Origin: Yersinia hibernica
GTDB taxonomy: Bacteria > Pseudomonadota > Gammaproteobacteria > Enterobacterales > Enterobacteriaceae
Assembly (NCBI RefSeq): GCF_004124235.1
Contig: NZ_CP032487.1
Coordinates: forward strand, 3,224,001 to 3,288,000
Reading direction: 5' to 3'
DNA: 64,000 nucleotides
The first letter of the stretch is position 1; each line of letters opens with the position of its first letter. The notes beneath the pieces were generated by a model. The model saw only the letters and a program-made list of their open reading frames with translations. It did not search any database and was not told where the DNA came from. The position numbers were made by a program, and so were the translations under genes. This document shows positions 1 to 6,724 of the stretch, piece after piece.

Positions 1-617
1 TTTTCCAGCGAGCCGCCATATTCATCGTCACGTTGGTTGGATAACGGAGATAAGAATTGATGCAGTAAATAACCATGTGCAGCATGGATTTCAATAAGTT
101 CAAATCCTGAGTCCACCGCGCGTTTTGCGGCTGCAACAAATGCAGACTTTATCTCGCCAATACGCGCGACAGACAAGGCTTGCGGAGGATGGCGATCGCC
201 AAATGGCAGCGCTGATGGGGCCACAGTTTGCCACCCGCCCTGTTCAGCGGTAATTTCCCCCCCCCCCCCGCCATCCCATGGCAGCGCCGATGATGCTTTA
301 CGGCCAGCATGCCCCAACTGGATACCTAATTTCACCGGCGAATAACGGCGAATAGCATCAATAATCGGGCGAAGCGCTTGCCCATGCTCATCATCCCAGA
401 TACCCAAATCTTTGCCGCTGATGCGCCCTTGTGGCTCTACCGCGGTGGCTTCAATAATGAGCAGACTAGCACCTGATAGCGCCAAATTACCTAAATGAAT
501 CATGTGCCAGTCGCTCGGGAAACCCCACTCAGCCGAATATTGGCACATCGGTGCCACTACAATGCGATTTTCCAGGGTTAATTTGCCCAGACTGGCCGGA
601 GAAAATAATTGGCTCAT
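1..617 (-). CDS. NADH:flavin oxidoreductase, Old Yellow Enzyme family (5' part; runs off left edge)
   Basis: The reading frame opens at an ATG at 617 (MSQLFSPASLGKL...) and stays open to base 1, about 205 codons of a family that is usually 340-370 residues, so the C-terminal part lies outside the window. The N-terminal strand with VVAPMCQYSA, the substrate-pocket motif LGHAGRKAS and the barrel motif HAAHGYLLHQFLSPLSN followed by RDDEYGGS are typical of YqjM-like ene-reductases, which use FMN and NAD(P)H to reduce activated C=C bonds. I translated it base by base: the 13-C run at 257-269 is in frame and gives five glycines. The gene is co-directional with the lipoprotein gene at 648, but 30 bp separate them and it looks functionally unrelated. 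Substrate unknown. Confidence 0.85.
   Translation of the reverse strand, partial: MSQLFSPASLGKLTLENRIVVAPMCQYSAEWGFPSDWHMIHLGNLALSGASLLIIEATAVEPQGRISGKDLGIWDDEHGQALRPIIDAIRRYSPVKLGIQLGHAGRKASSALPWDGGGGGEITAEQGGWQTVAPSALPFGDRHPPQALSVARIGEIKSAFVAAAKRAVDSGFELIEIHAAHGYLLHQFLSPLSNQRDDEYGGSLE
257..269. repeat. 13-bp poly-C (poly-G on coding strand) tract inside the flavoenzyme gene
   Basis: Thirteen consecutive C on the + strand, read as GGC followed by four GGG codons on the minus strand (five Gly after PWD). The frame is intact on both sides. A run this long is prone to slippage; it may be a true contingency tract or a miscalled length. Confidence 0.9.
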
Positions 618-647
618 ATATTTTACCTTTAGATGAGCAACAGCCCC

Positions 648-1283
648 TTACTGAGGAGAATGTTGCAGTGTCCAGTTCAGCACCTGTGAAGCTAACTGAT
701 TGCTTGCTAAGCCAAAAGCATCAACCACTTCATTCATCTGCGCCCCTTTGATGGGTTGGCGAATATCAAAGTGGCGAGTCGCGATGATTCTACGGTCTGA
801 AATCCTCACTAAGCGGGCATCAAAACGGATCAACACCTCACTGCTCCCCGCTTGATATACCCCCTGAAATGCTGATAAATCGCCACTCAACTCAACATCA
901 GCTTGCAGGCTATCATCATCACTGCTGACCGCGGGAATACGGCCATCAGTGCGGAACTCCTGAATCAGGCGATTACGCACCAAAATAGGGGCGGGATCAG
1001 TCCAGCGCGAATTTTTATAGACCGCAATTTCCTGTCCTTCGGGCTGAACAGCAATACGCGAGCTATTGATAAACTGATTGGTCGCCGGTTGTGAAACGCG
1101 CAGTGACCAATTGACCGTCTGCGCGCGCGGTGCGGTTGCCGCAGCAGGCACCGGCAATAGATAAACCTGTGATACCGGCGCACTGGGTAAAATAGTGCAT
1201 GCTGACAACAACATAGCCAGTGCGGATAACATCAACAGCCCGACACGACGGCGGGCGCAGTACATTATCTTCAGAGAGATCAT
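648..1283 (-). CDS. ABC-type transport auxiliary lipoprotein (PqiC/DUF330-like)
   Basis: 211 residues. A basic N-terminus, a hydrophobic stretch and the lipobox LLSAC (Cys at residue 29) make this a lipoprotein; Thr after the Cys would favour Lol export to the outer membrane. The body resembles the ABC_trans_aux family (PqiC of E. coli and the lipoproteins in MCE operons). Its ATG overlaps the stop of the MCE gene in an ATGA arrangement at 1280-1283, so translation is probably coupled. It is the last gene of the four-gene minus-strand operon and would anchor or gate the MCE conduit at the outer membrane. An internal ATG at 1265 is an alternative start that keeps the lipobox. Confidence 0.85.
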   Translation of the reverse strand: MISLKIMYCARRRVGLLMLSALAMLLSACTILPSAPVSQVYLLPVPAAATAPRAQTVNWSLRVSQPATNQFINSSRIAVQPEGQEIAVYKNSRWTDPAPILVRNRLIQEFRTDGRIPAVSSDDDSLQADVELSGDLSAFQGVYQAGSSEVLIRFDARLVRISDRRIIATRHFDIRQPIKGAQMNEVVDAFGLASNQLASQVLNWTLQHSPQ

Positions 1284-2221
1284 CGAGGCGTAAACTCCTG
1301 TGTTCTTTCACGGCCGCGCAGCAGAGCCGCCGGGTTTTCTTCCAAACGGGAAACAGCAGCACGCAGTGTCGCTAATGTTCTACGCAACTCATCAACAGCT
1401 GGCCCCAACTCATTCATTCCTTGCATACCATTATTGAGTGAAGTTTGATTTTCACTCACCAGCTTATTGAGAATAATGCTGGTATTTTGCAGCGATGCCA
1501 TGGTCTTAGCGGCATCAGTCATCAGCTGTTTCCCCTGCCCATCCATCAACCCATTGGCACTGCGCAGCAGGCGATTCGTTTGTGTCAATGTCTCATTGGC
1601 TTGTTTGCTGGCCTGCGCCAACTGCTGCAACAGGGTACGAATATCTTGGCGTTGATCGGCGACGGTTTGGGTGACAAGAGCAAGATTGTCCAATGTTGTC
1701 ACCAGCCGCTGCTGATTATCGGGTGCTAGCAGCTGATTTAGGCGCATCAGCACTTCATTCGCATTGCTCATGAAACTCTCACCATTCGACAGTAATTGGC
1801 TCATGGGTGACGGAGTGGCAATGATAATAGGGACTTCCCCATCTTGGCCCTCTAATAACGGGCTCGACGAGGTGCTGCTGCTAAATTGGATGTTCGAGGT
1901 GCCAGTGATGCCCGCCACCGTCAGCCGGGCCTGTGTATCCTCGCGAATTGGTGTGGAAGCTGACACCCGGACACGCGCCCAAACCTTATTGGGGTTTTCA
2001 CTGTCCAAACGCAGTTGGGTCACCTCGCCGACCCGAATGCCACTGTACTGCACGATACTCCCCTGAGACAGGCCACTCACCGGTTCATTAAACACGATAT
2101 CGTATAGCTTGAACTGGCGATTAGCCCCGGCGTTTGTCAGCCATAGGCAGAATAACAGCGCCGCGCTGACCACAATGAGAGTGAACAAACCAATGACAAC
2201 ATGGTGAGCACGGGTTTCCAT
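1280..2221 (-). CDS. MCE-domain lipid transport protein (MlaD-like)
   Basis: 313 residues. One N-terminal membrane helix (about residues 8-29) is followed by an MCE domain (about 37-120) with the pattern GLSQGSIVQYSGIRVGEV, then a long helical C-terminal region rich in Gln, Asn and Leu that can form the coiled needle seen in this family. MCE proteins assemble as rings in the periplasm and pass lipids between membranes. E. coli MlaD is about 180 residues; this longer form with a tail is the type encoded next to a STAS-permease and a PqiC-like lipoprotein. It starts directly beside the end of the ATPase gene (stop 2222) and overlaps the lipoprotein gene. The transported lipid and the direction cannot be told from sequence. 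Confidence 0.88.
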   Translation of the reverse strand: METRAHHVVIGLFTLIVVSAALLFCLWLTNAGANRQFKLYDIVFNEPVSGLSQGSIVQYSGIRVGEVTQLRLDSENPNKVWARVRVSASTPIREDTQARLTVAGITGTSNIQFSSSTSSSPLLEGQDGEVPIIIATPSPMSQLLSNGESFMSNANEVLMRLNQLLAPDNQQRLVTTLDNLALVTQTVADQRQDIRTLLQQLAQASKQANETLTQTNRLLRSANGLMDGQGKQLMTDAAKTMASLQNTSIILNKLVSENQTSLNNGMQGMNELGPAVDELRRTLATLRAAVSRLEENPAALLRGRERTQEFTPR

Positions 2222-3028
2222 TTACAACCTCTCTTCAGTATTAAGTGCCGCCGCAGCCTGATAAGCAGCCCGGCCACGTGGCCCATGAAAATACGCCTGA
2301 ATCCAGTCATCATCGGTTGCAGCCACCTTATCCAAGGTATCCACCACCAGCACTTTCTTTTGTGAAAGCACCGCCACGCGGTCACAAAGGGTATAGAGCG
2401 TATCCAAATCGTGGGTGACCAAAAACACCGTCAAATTTAGCGCATCACGCAAGGTGCGGATCAAGCTGTCAAACGCCGCCGCGCCAATCGGATCAAGGCC
2501 CGCTGTCGGCTCGTCGAGAAACAGAATATCTGGGTCTAATGCCAGTGCCCGAGCTAAAGCAACACGTTTAACCATGCCACCTGACAATGAGGCCGGATAT
2601 TTACTGCCCGCCCCCGGCGGTAACCCCGCCAAGGCGAGCTTAACCTGCGCTAAGCGCTCAGCCTCACCACGCGGCAGCCCCGCATTTTCGATTAATGGCA
2701 ACGCCACGTTTTCCGTCACTGTCAGAGAGCTGAATAATGCGCCCCGCTGAAACAATACACCAAATCGGCGTTCAACCTGGGAACGCGCTTGGCCCGACAA
2801 TGTCATTAAATCCTGACCAAACACATGAATCTGCCCCGCAGTTGGCCGACGAAGCCCGACAATGCTGCGTAGTAACACCGACTTACCGGTACCCGAGCCC
2901 CCCACGACGCCAAGAATTTCGCCGCGCTGTACATCAAGATTGAGATCCTGGTGCACACACTGCTTGCCAAAACAGTTAACCAGATTACGAATTTGAATGA
3001 TTGGCTGTGGCGTCATATGGCTCACCAT
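2222..3028 (-). CDS. ABC transporter ATP-binding protein (MlaF-like)
   Basis: 268 residues. Walker A GGSGTGKS (residues 43-50), signature LSGG (148-151), Walker B with ILFLDEPTAG (about 168-177) and a switch histidine in LVTHD are present, so an active ATPase is expected. It pairs with the MlaE-like permease encoded upstream to power the MCE system. The ATG at 3028 overlaps the permease stop by 7 bases. A second ATG at 3016 lies just beyond the permease stop with GGTGA six bases ahead and could be the true start, giving 264 residues. Confidence 0.9.
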   Translation of the reverse strand: MVSHMTPQPIIQIRNLVNCFGKQCVHQDLNLDVQRGEILGVVGGSGTGKSVLLRSIVGLRRPTAGQIHVFGQDLMTLSGQARSQVERRFGVLFQRGALFSSLTVTENVALPLIENAGLPRGEAERLAQVKLALAGLPPGAGSKYPASLSGGMVKRVALARALALDPDILFLDEPTAGLDPIGAAAFDSLIRTLRDALNLTVFLVTHDLDTLYTLCDRVAVLSQKKVLVVDTLDKVAATDDDWIQAYFHGPRGRAAYQAAAALNTEERL

Positions 3029-4167
3029 CCCATTTCCATGAAAAATAGCGCCGCGACGGCATCAAGCAGAATCACCACGAAGATAGAATGCACCACACTG
3101 GTGGTGGTATGCACCCCGACAGACTCGGCACTGCCAGTGACTTTGAACCCCTCCAAACAGCCAATAATGGCAATCAGGAAGGCGAAAATAGGCGCTTTGC
3201 TGATCCCCACCAGGAAATGCTGCAATCCGTTACTGTTTTGCATAATCGACAAGAACATGGTGGGCGAAATATCGAGTGTCAGGGCACAGACCACCATCCC
3301 GCCAAAAATGCCGCAAACCATGCCAATGAAGGTCAGCATGGGTAAGGAAATCAACAGCGCCAAGACCCGTGGCAGCACCAATAACTCAACCGGATTTAGC
3401 CCCAAAGTTTGGATAGCATCAATTTCCTCATTGGCTTTCATCAGCCCGATTTCAGCAGTAAAGGCACTGGCAGTGCGCCCTGCCATCAAAATGGCAGTGA
3501 GCAGTACGGCAAACTCACGTAAAAATGAAAACACCACTAAATCGACGGTAAAAATACCCGCACCAAAAGTGGTTAATACCGTGGCACCGAGGAAAGCAAT
3601 GACGGCCCCGACCAGAAAAGTCAGCAGCATGATGATGGGAACAGCATTCAGACCTATTTGCTGAATATTGGCAATCAACGAAGTCATTCGCCAGCGTGAT
3701 GGGCGGAAAGCCGTGCTGAATAAAGTTTCAAGAGTCAGGCCGACAAAACCCAATAATGACTTAATATCTTGCCATAAATTATCGACCGAACGGCCAGTGT
3801 TCGCCAATAACTCAAGCCAAAATGACGGTTTTTTTTCTGCGGGTTCTGATGCTAAATCCGGCAATACACGGCTGACAGTTTGCAGCAAAGTGCGCCGTTC
3901 TTCGGGCAGTTGAGGGGCAAGTTCACGCAGCTTACTGATGCGATCTTCACCGAGCAACAACGCTAATAAGGTTGCCCCCGCGGTATCCACCGCGCCCAAT
4001 TGGCTAAGATCAAAGACCAGCGTCTGGGGCTGATTCGCGCGAAATTGCGCCACAACTGGCTCCAAAACGCGGTAATGCGCCAGCACCCAATCTCCTTTGA
4101 TAGAGACCCGGACAGGTTGAACTGAATTGTCGATATCGAGTTGTGCTGTGAACGGCCGCGCGGTCAT
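3022..4167 (-). CDS. MlaE-like ABC permease with N-terminal STAS domain
   Basis: 381 residues. Residues 1 to about 110 form a STAS-like domain (LVFDLSQLGAVDTAGATLL); the rest is a MlaE-type permease with about five membrane segments and the stretch RTASAFTAEIGLMK typical of the family. In E. coli the STAS protein MlaB and the permease MlaE are separate; here they are fused. This is the first gene of the operon, with AAGG eight bases before the ATG at 4167. It would sit in the inner membrane with the ATPase and the MCE ring. A 12-bp inverted repeat lies just upstream. Confidence 0.9.
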   Translation of the reverse strand: MTARPFTAQLDIDNSVQPVRVSIKGDWVLAHYRVLEPVVAQFRANQPQTLVFDLSQLGAVDTAGATLLALLLGEDRISKLRELAPQLPEERRTLLQTVSRVLPDLASEPAEKKPSFWLELLANTGRSVDNLWQDIKSLLGFVGLTLETLFSTAFRPSRWRMTSLIANIQQIGLNAVPIIMLLTFLVGAVIAFLGATVLTTFGAGIFTVDLVVFSFLREFAVLLTAILMAGRTASAFTAEIGLMKANEEIDAIQTLGLNPVELLVLPRVLALLISLPMLTFIGMVCGIFGGMVVCALTLDISPTMFLSIMQNSNGLQHFLVGISKAPIFAFLIAIIGCLEGFKVTGSAESVGVHTTTSVVHSIFVVILLDAVAALFFMEMGW

Positions 4168-4185
4168 AGAGAAAGCCTTACTCTT

Positions 4186-4288
4186 TATTGGAATACGGTT
4201 TTGACATCATTCACCTATCAAAACTCAAATCGCTACCTTAAATAGGTATATCACACACTTGACTAAGAGTAATGACTAAAGAGTAAGG
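4186..4288. promoter_or_regulatory. 12-bp perfect inverted repeat in the MCE operon promoter region
   Basis: CCTTACTCTTTA at 4186-4197 and TAAAGAGTAAGG at 4277-4288 are perfect inverted repeats separated by 79 bases. A near copy, CTAAGAGTAA, lies at 4263-4272, so the right arm is partly duplicated with about 14-bp spacing. The left arm contains the likely Shine-Dalgarno of the permease gene. This may be an operator pair or an RNA fold; function unknown. Confidence 0.45.
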
Positions 4289-4322
4289 AGTATTAACTGA
4301 TGGGAGACTTAATCTCGGGCCA

Positions 4323-5840
4323 TTAATAGGTGGCCTTGTCGCGGCGCGCTTTTTCCCACCGCGACACAGGCTTTCCCGGCATGGCAAACCAAACCACGAC
4401 GGCCAGCAGAATCAGCAAACCGCTGGCGGTACCTAATACCAAACTGTGCGAGGCGGAAAAAGCCTGTTTGGCACTGGTGAGCAGGGCATCATTCCCACCG
4501 AGGCTATTCACCACCTGAATAGTTTCACTGATAGAGGCACTGGCCTGCGCCACCAAATCCGCCGGCAAATCTTCTGGCAACGCAATAGAGGCGGCATAGG
4601 CGCGTGACAGCATCAAACCAAAAATTGCTACCCCAAGCCCAGCCCCTAGTTCATAAGCCATCCCCTCAACCGCCCCTGCTGCACCGGCTTTTTCTGGCGG
4701 AGCGGCACTCATAATGGCCGCCGTGGATGCCAATAGTGAAGCCTCAATACTGAAACCAAGCACTATCATCCAGCCCCATGCCAAATAAGCTTCAGTGGCA
4801 AAATCAGTCCAAGCCAGGCCCAAAAAACTTAATGAACTGAAAGCAATCCCGGCGCTGGCAACGGTGCGCAACCCCAATTTAGCCACTAACCAACCGGATA
4901 TCGGCCCGCTCACTCCGCTGGCTATCATCAGTGGGAGCAAAAACATCCCTGCCTCAAGCGGCGTTTTGCCTAACACAAACTGCAATTCTTGCGTCAGAAG
5001 TAATTCAAACCCGACCAACGTTATCATTGCCGTCATCGCCATGACCATACCGACAGCAATCACTCGCTGACTTATCAGACGAAAATCAATCATCGGGGCT
5101 GATGTCAATAATTGATGGCGCACAAAAGCCAACAACATCCCGCCCCCCAACAGCGCGGACAGGGACGTCATCAAAGGATCCCCGCCCCCGCGTATCCCCG
5201 TTTTAGCCGCATAAACCAACAGCAGGATCGCGGTTATCAAAACCAGCGCCGGCGCGACTCTCCATGTTTGTTCCGTGCGCATCGGCTGATGAGGAATAAC
5301 GGCCAGCGTAGCAATAATTACGGCAATAATAATGGGGACATTAATTAAGAATACGGCCCCCCAATAAAAGTATTCCATTAATAGCCCACCGACCAGTGGC
5401 CCCATCGCCGCCCCCATGGTGCCAATTGCCACCCAAATGCCTAATGCCAATGCCCTCTCGCGTTCATCAGTAAAGATATGGCGCACCGCAGACAACGTGG
5501 CGGGTAGGATCATTGCCGCGCCAATCGCCAACAAGGCACGCGCAGCAATCAGTGCCGCCACCGAGGGGGCCAATGCCGCCGCCAGAGAGGCCAGCCCGAA
5601 CAGTACCGACCCCAATAAAGCCAGGCGTTTAAAACCGATGCGATCACCGAGCGCCCCCATCGGGAGTAATAAACACGCCATCACCAGCGAATAAATATCA
5701 ATAATCCACAGCAATTCACTGCCGGTGGCAGACAACGCGATACCCAGCCGTGGTGCCGCCACATGCAGTACGGTTGCATCAATAGACACAGGGAGATACA
5801 TCAGGATAATAACGTAGAAAATCAACCACTTTCTAGACAT
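4323..5840 (-). CDS. smvA: MFS efflux transporter, DHA2 family (SmvA-like)
   Basis: 505 residues from the ATG at 5840 (MSRKWLIFYVIIL). A longer frame reaching 5933 exists, but the family begins at this point, with IDATVLHVAAP in the first helix. The protein has 14 predicted membrane segments, MGALGDRIGFKRLALLG (motif A) and GPLVGGLLMEYFYWGAVFLINVP typical of QacA/SmvA exporters. In Salmonella and Klebsiella SmvA exports methyl viologen, acriflavine and biguanide-type cations; the same type of substrate is inferred here. It is divergent from a TetR gene, with a palindromic site between them that probably mediates repression. Confidence 0.88.
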   Translation of the reverse strand: MSRKWLIFYVIILMYLPVSIDATVLHVAAPRLGIALSATGSELLWIIDIYSLVMACLLLPMGALGDRIGFKRLALLGSVLFGLASLAAALAPSVAALIAARALLAIGAAMILPATLSAVRHIFTDERERALALGIWVAIGTMGAAMGPLVGGLLMEYFYWGAVFLINVPIIIAVIIATLAVIPHQPMRTEQTWRVAPALVLITAILLLVYAAKTGIRGGGDPLMTSLSALLGGGMLLAFVRHQLLTSAPMIDFRLISQRVIAVGMVMAMTAMITLVGFELLLTQELQFVLGKTPLEAGMFLLPLMIASGVSGPISGWLVAKLGLRTVASAGIAFSSLSFLGLAWTDFATEAYLAWGWMIVLGFSIEASLLASTAAIMSAAPPEKAGAAGAVEGMAYELGAGLGVAIFGLMLSRAYAASIALPEDLPADLVAQASASISETIQVVNSLGGNDALLTSAKQAFSASHSLVLGTASGLLILLAVVVWFAMPGKPVSRWEKARRDKATY

Positions 5841-5872
5841 ACAAACACACTCAAAGAAGGCATAGGTTAAAG

Positions 5873-5888
5873 TTGAACACTTGTTCAA
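5873..5888. promoter_or_regulatory. Palindromic operator candidate between smvA and the TetR gene
   Basis: TTGAACACTTGTTCAA is a perfect 7-2-7 palindrome located 33 bases upstream of the smvA start and 87 bases upstream of the regulator start. A further GTTGAAC half-site occurs at 5909-5915. Size, symmetry and position suit a TetR dimer. Confidence 0.6.
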
Positions 5889-5974
5889 TATCACAATAAT
5901 AGCGTAAAGTTGAACTAACGTCCAATTCATCACATAATGATGAAAATACTTATGAGCATGATAAAGGAGCTTCT

Positions 5975-6565
5975 TTGGCCTATTTGAACCGCGAAGAGCG
6001 CCATGACACCATTTTGCAAGCGGCGATGCGGGTTGCCATCACCGAGGGGATAAACGCAACCACGGTGCGCCGTGTTGCCAGTGAAGCTGGAGTGGCTGTC
6101 GGTCAGGTGCATCACCACTTTGCGTCGGTTTCACGACTGCGCGCGGATGCTTTTTTATTGTTGGTGAAACAATCTTTGGCCGCATTTACGCTCAGCAGCC
6201 AAAACTTGCCAGCCCAGGAGCGGGTGCTTCGAGTGCTGGGTTATCCACAAGATGAAGCGGGTAAACGAGAAACCCGGCTATGGAATGAAATCTCCATACT
6301 GGCCGAACGCGATGAGCTGATTAGAGCAGCCTGCGCCGCCTCAATGTCTGACTGGCATCAGGCCACGCTAGACGTGATTAACGCCGGGATCGACACTAAT
6401 GAATTTCGCTCTGATATCAATGCCAGTGATGTCGCATGGCGTCTGATTGGCTTGGTTTGTGGTCTGGATGGGTTGACGCAATTTCCTGAATTAGGCTGTT
6501 CGGAAGCCGAGATATTGCGCCATTTAGCGACCATGATGAAGATCGAGTTACTTAAAAACCCTTAA
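5975..6565 (+). CDS. smvR: TetR-family regulator, probable SmvR-type repressor of smvA
   Basis: 196 residues. It starts with TTG at 5975, preceded by AGGAG at 5965-5969; no better ATG is in frame. Residues 10 to about 55 form the TetR helix-turn-helix (ILQAAMRVAITEGINATTVRRVASEAGV), followed by VGQVHHHFASVSRLRADAF as in this family; the C-terminal ligand domain is variable. Divergent placement next to smvA matches the smvR-smvA pair of other enterobacteria, where SmvR represses the pump. The name rests on that context; the ligand is unknown. Confidence 0.8.
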   Translation: MAYLNREERHDTILQAAMRVAITEGINATTVRRVASEAGVAVGQVHHHFASVSRLRADAFLLLVKQSLAAFTLSSQNLPAQERVLRVLGYPQDEAGKRETRLWNEISILAERDELIRAACAASMSDWHQATLDVINAGIDTNEFRSDINASDVAWRLIGLVCGLDGLTQFPELGCSEAEILRHLATMMKIELLKNP

Positions 6566-6584
6566 CTTAACACCAGCCTTAGTG

Positions 6585-6616
6585 GGTATCTCACCGCGGG
6601 CTTTGCCAGAGATACC
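6585..6616 (+). terminator. Hairpin downstream of the TetR gene
   Basis: GGTATCTC (6585-6592) and GAGATACC (6609-6616) form an 8-bp perfect stem with a 16-base loop, 19 bases after the TetR stop. There is no T tract, so it may be a weak terminator or an mRNA-end structure. Confidence 0.35.
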
Positions 6617-6635
6617 GGCTATAATGGCTATTTGA

Positions 6636-6709
6636 CCCACCCATTCCCAAAGTCATTGGCGTTGCCGCGAGCTTACTCAGGCGGTGGCAACATCAAGGAA
6701 GAAAGGGAT
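6636..6709. repeat. Possible shortened ERIC-like palindromic element
   Basis: The stretch from CCCACCCATTCCCAAAG to GGAAGAAAGGGAT holds GTTGCC...GGCAAC as inverted arms and GAGCTTACTCAG in the centre. From memory, Yersinia ERIC elements have similar ends and the core GAGCTTACTCAAG; this copy is about 74 bp instead of about 127. It ends 15 bases before the amidohydrolase start. Confidence 0.35.
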
Positions 6710-6724
6710 TTTTGAGAGCCAACT

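Noticed and set aside
257..269. Pseudogene call for the flavoenzyme because of the poly-C run
   Set aside because: Manual translation shows the frame is intact on both sides, so it is not broken in this sequence.
2951..3664. 237-codon open frame on the + strand
   Set aside because: It lies antisense to the STAS-permease and has a low-complexity, membrane-negative composition with no ribosome site; the minus-strand frame matches a known family.
4300..4326. Eight-codon leader peptide after AAGGAG on the + strand
   Set aside because: It ends within the smvA 3' end, has no gene to lead into on that strand, and is most likely chance within the inverted repeat.
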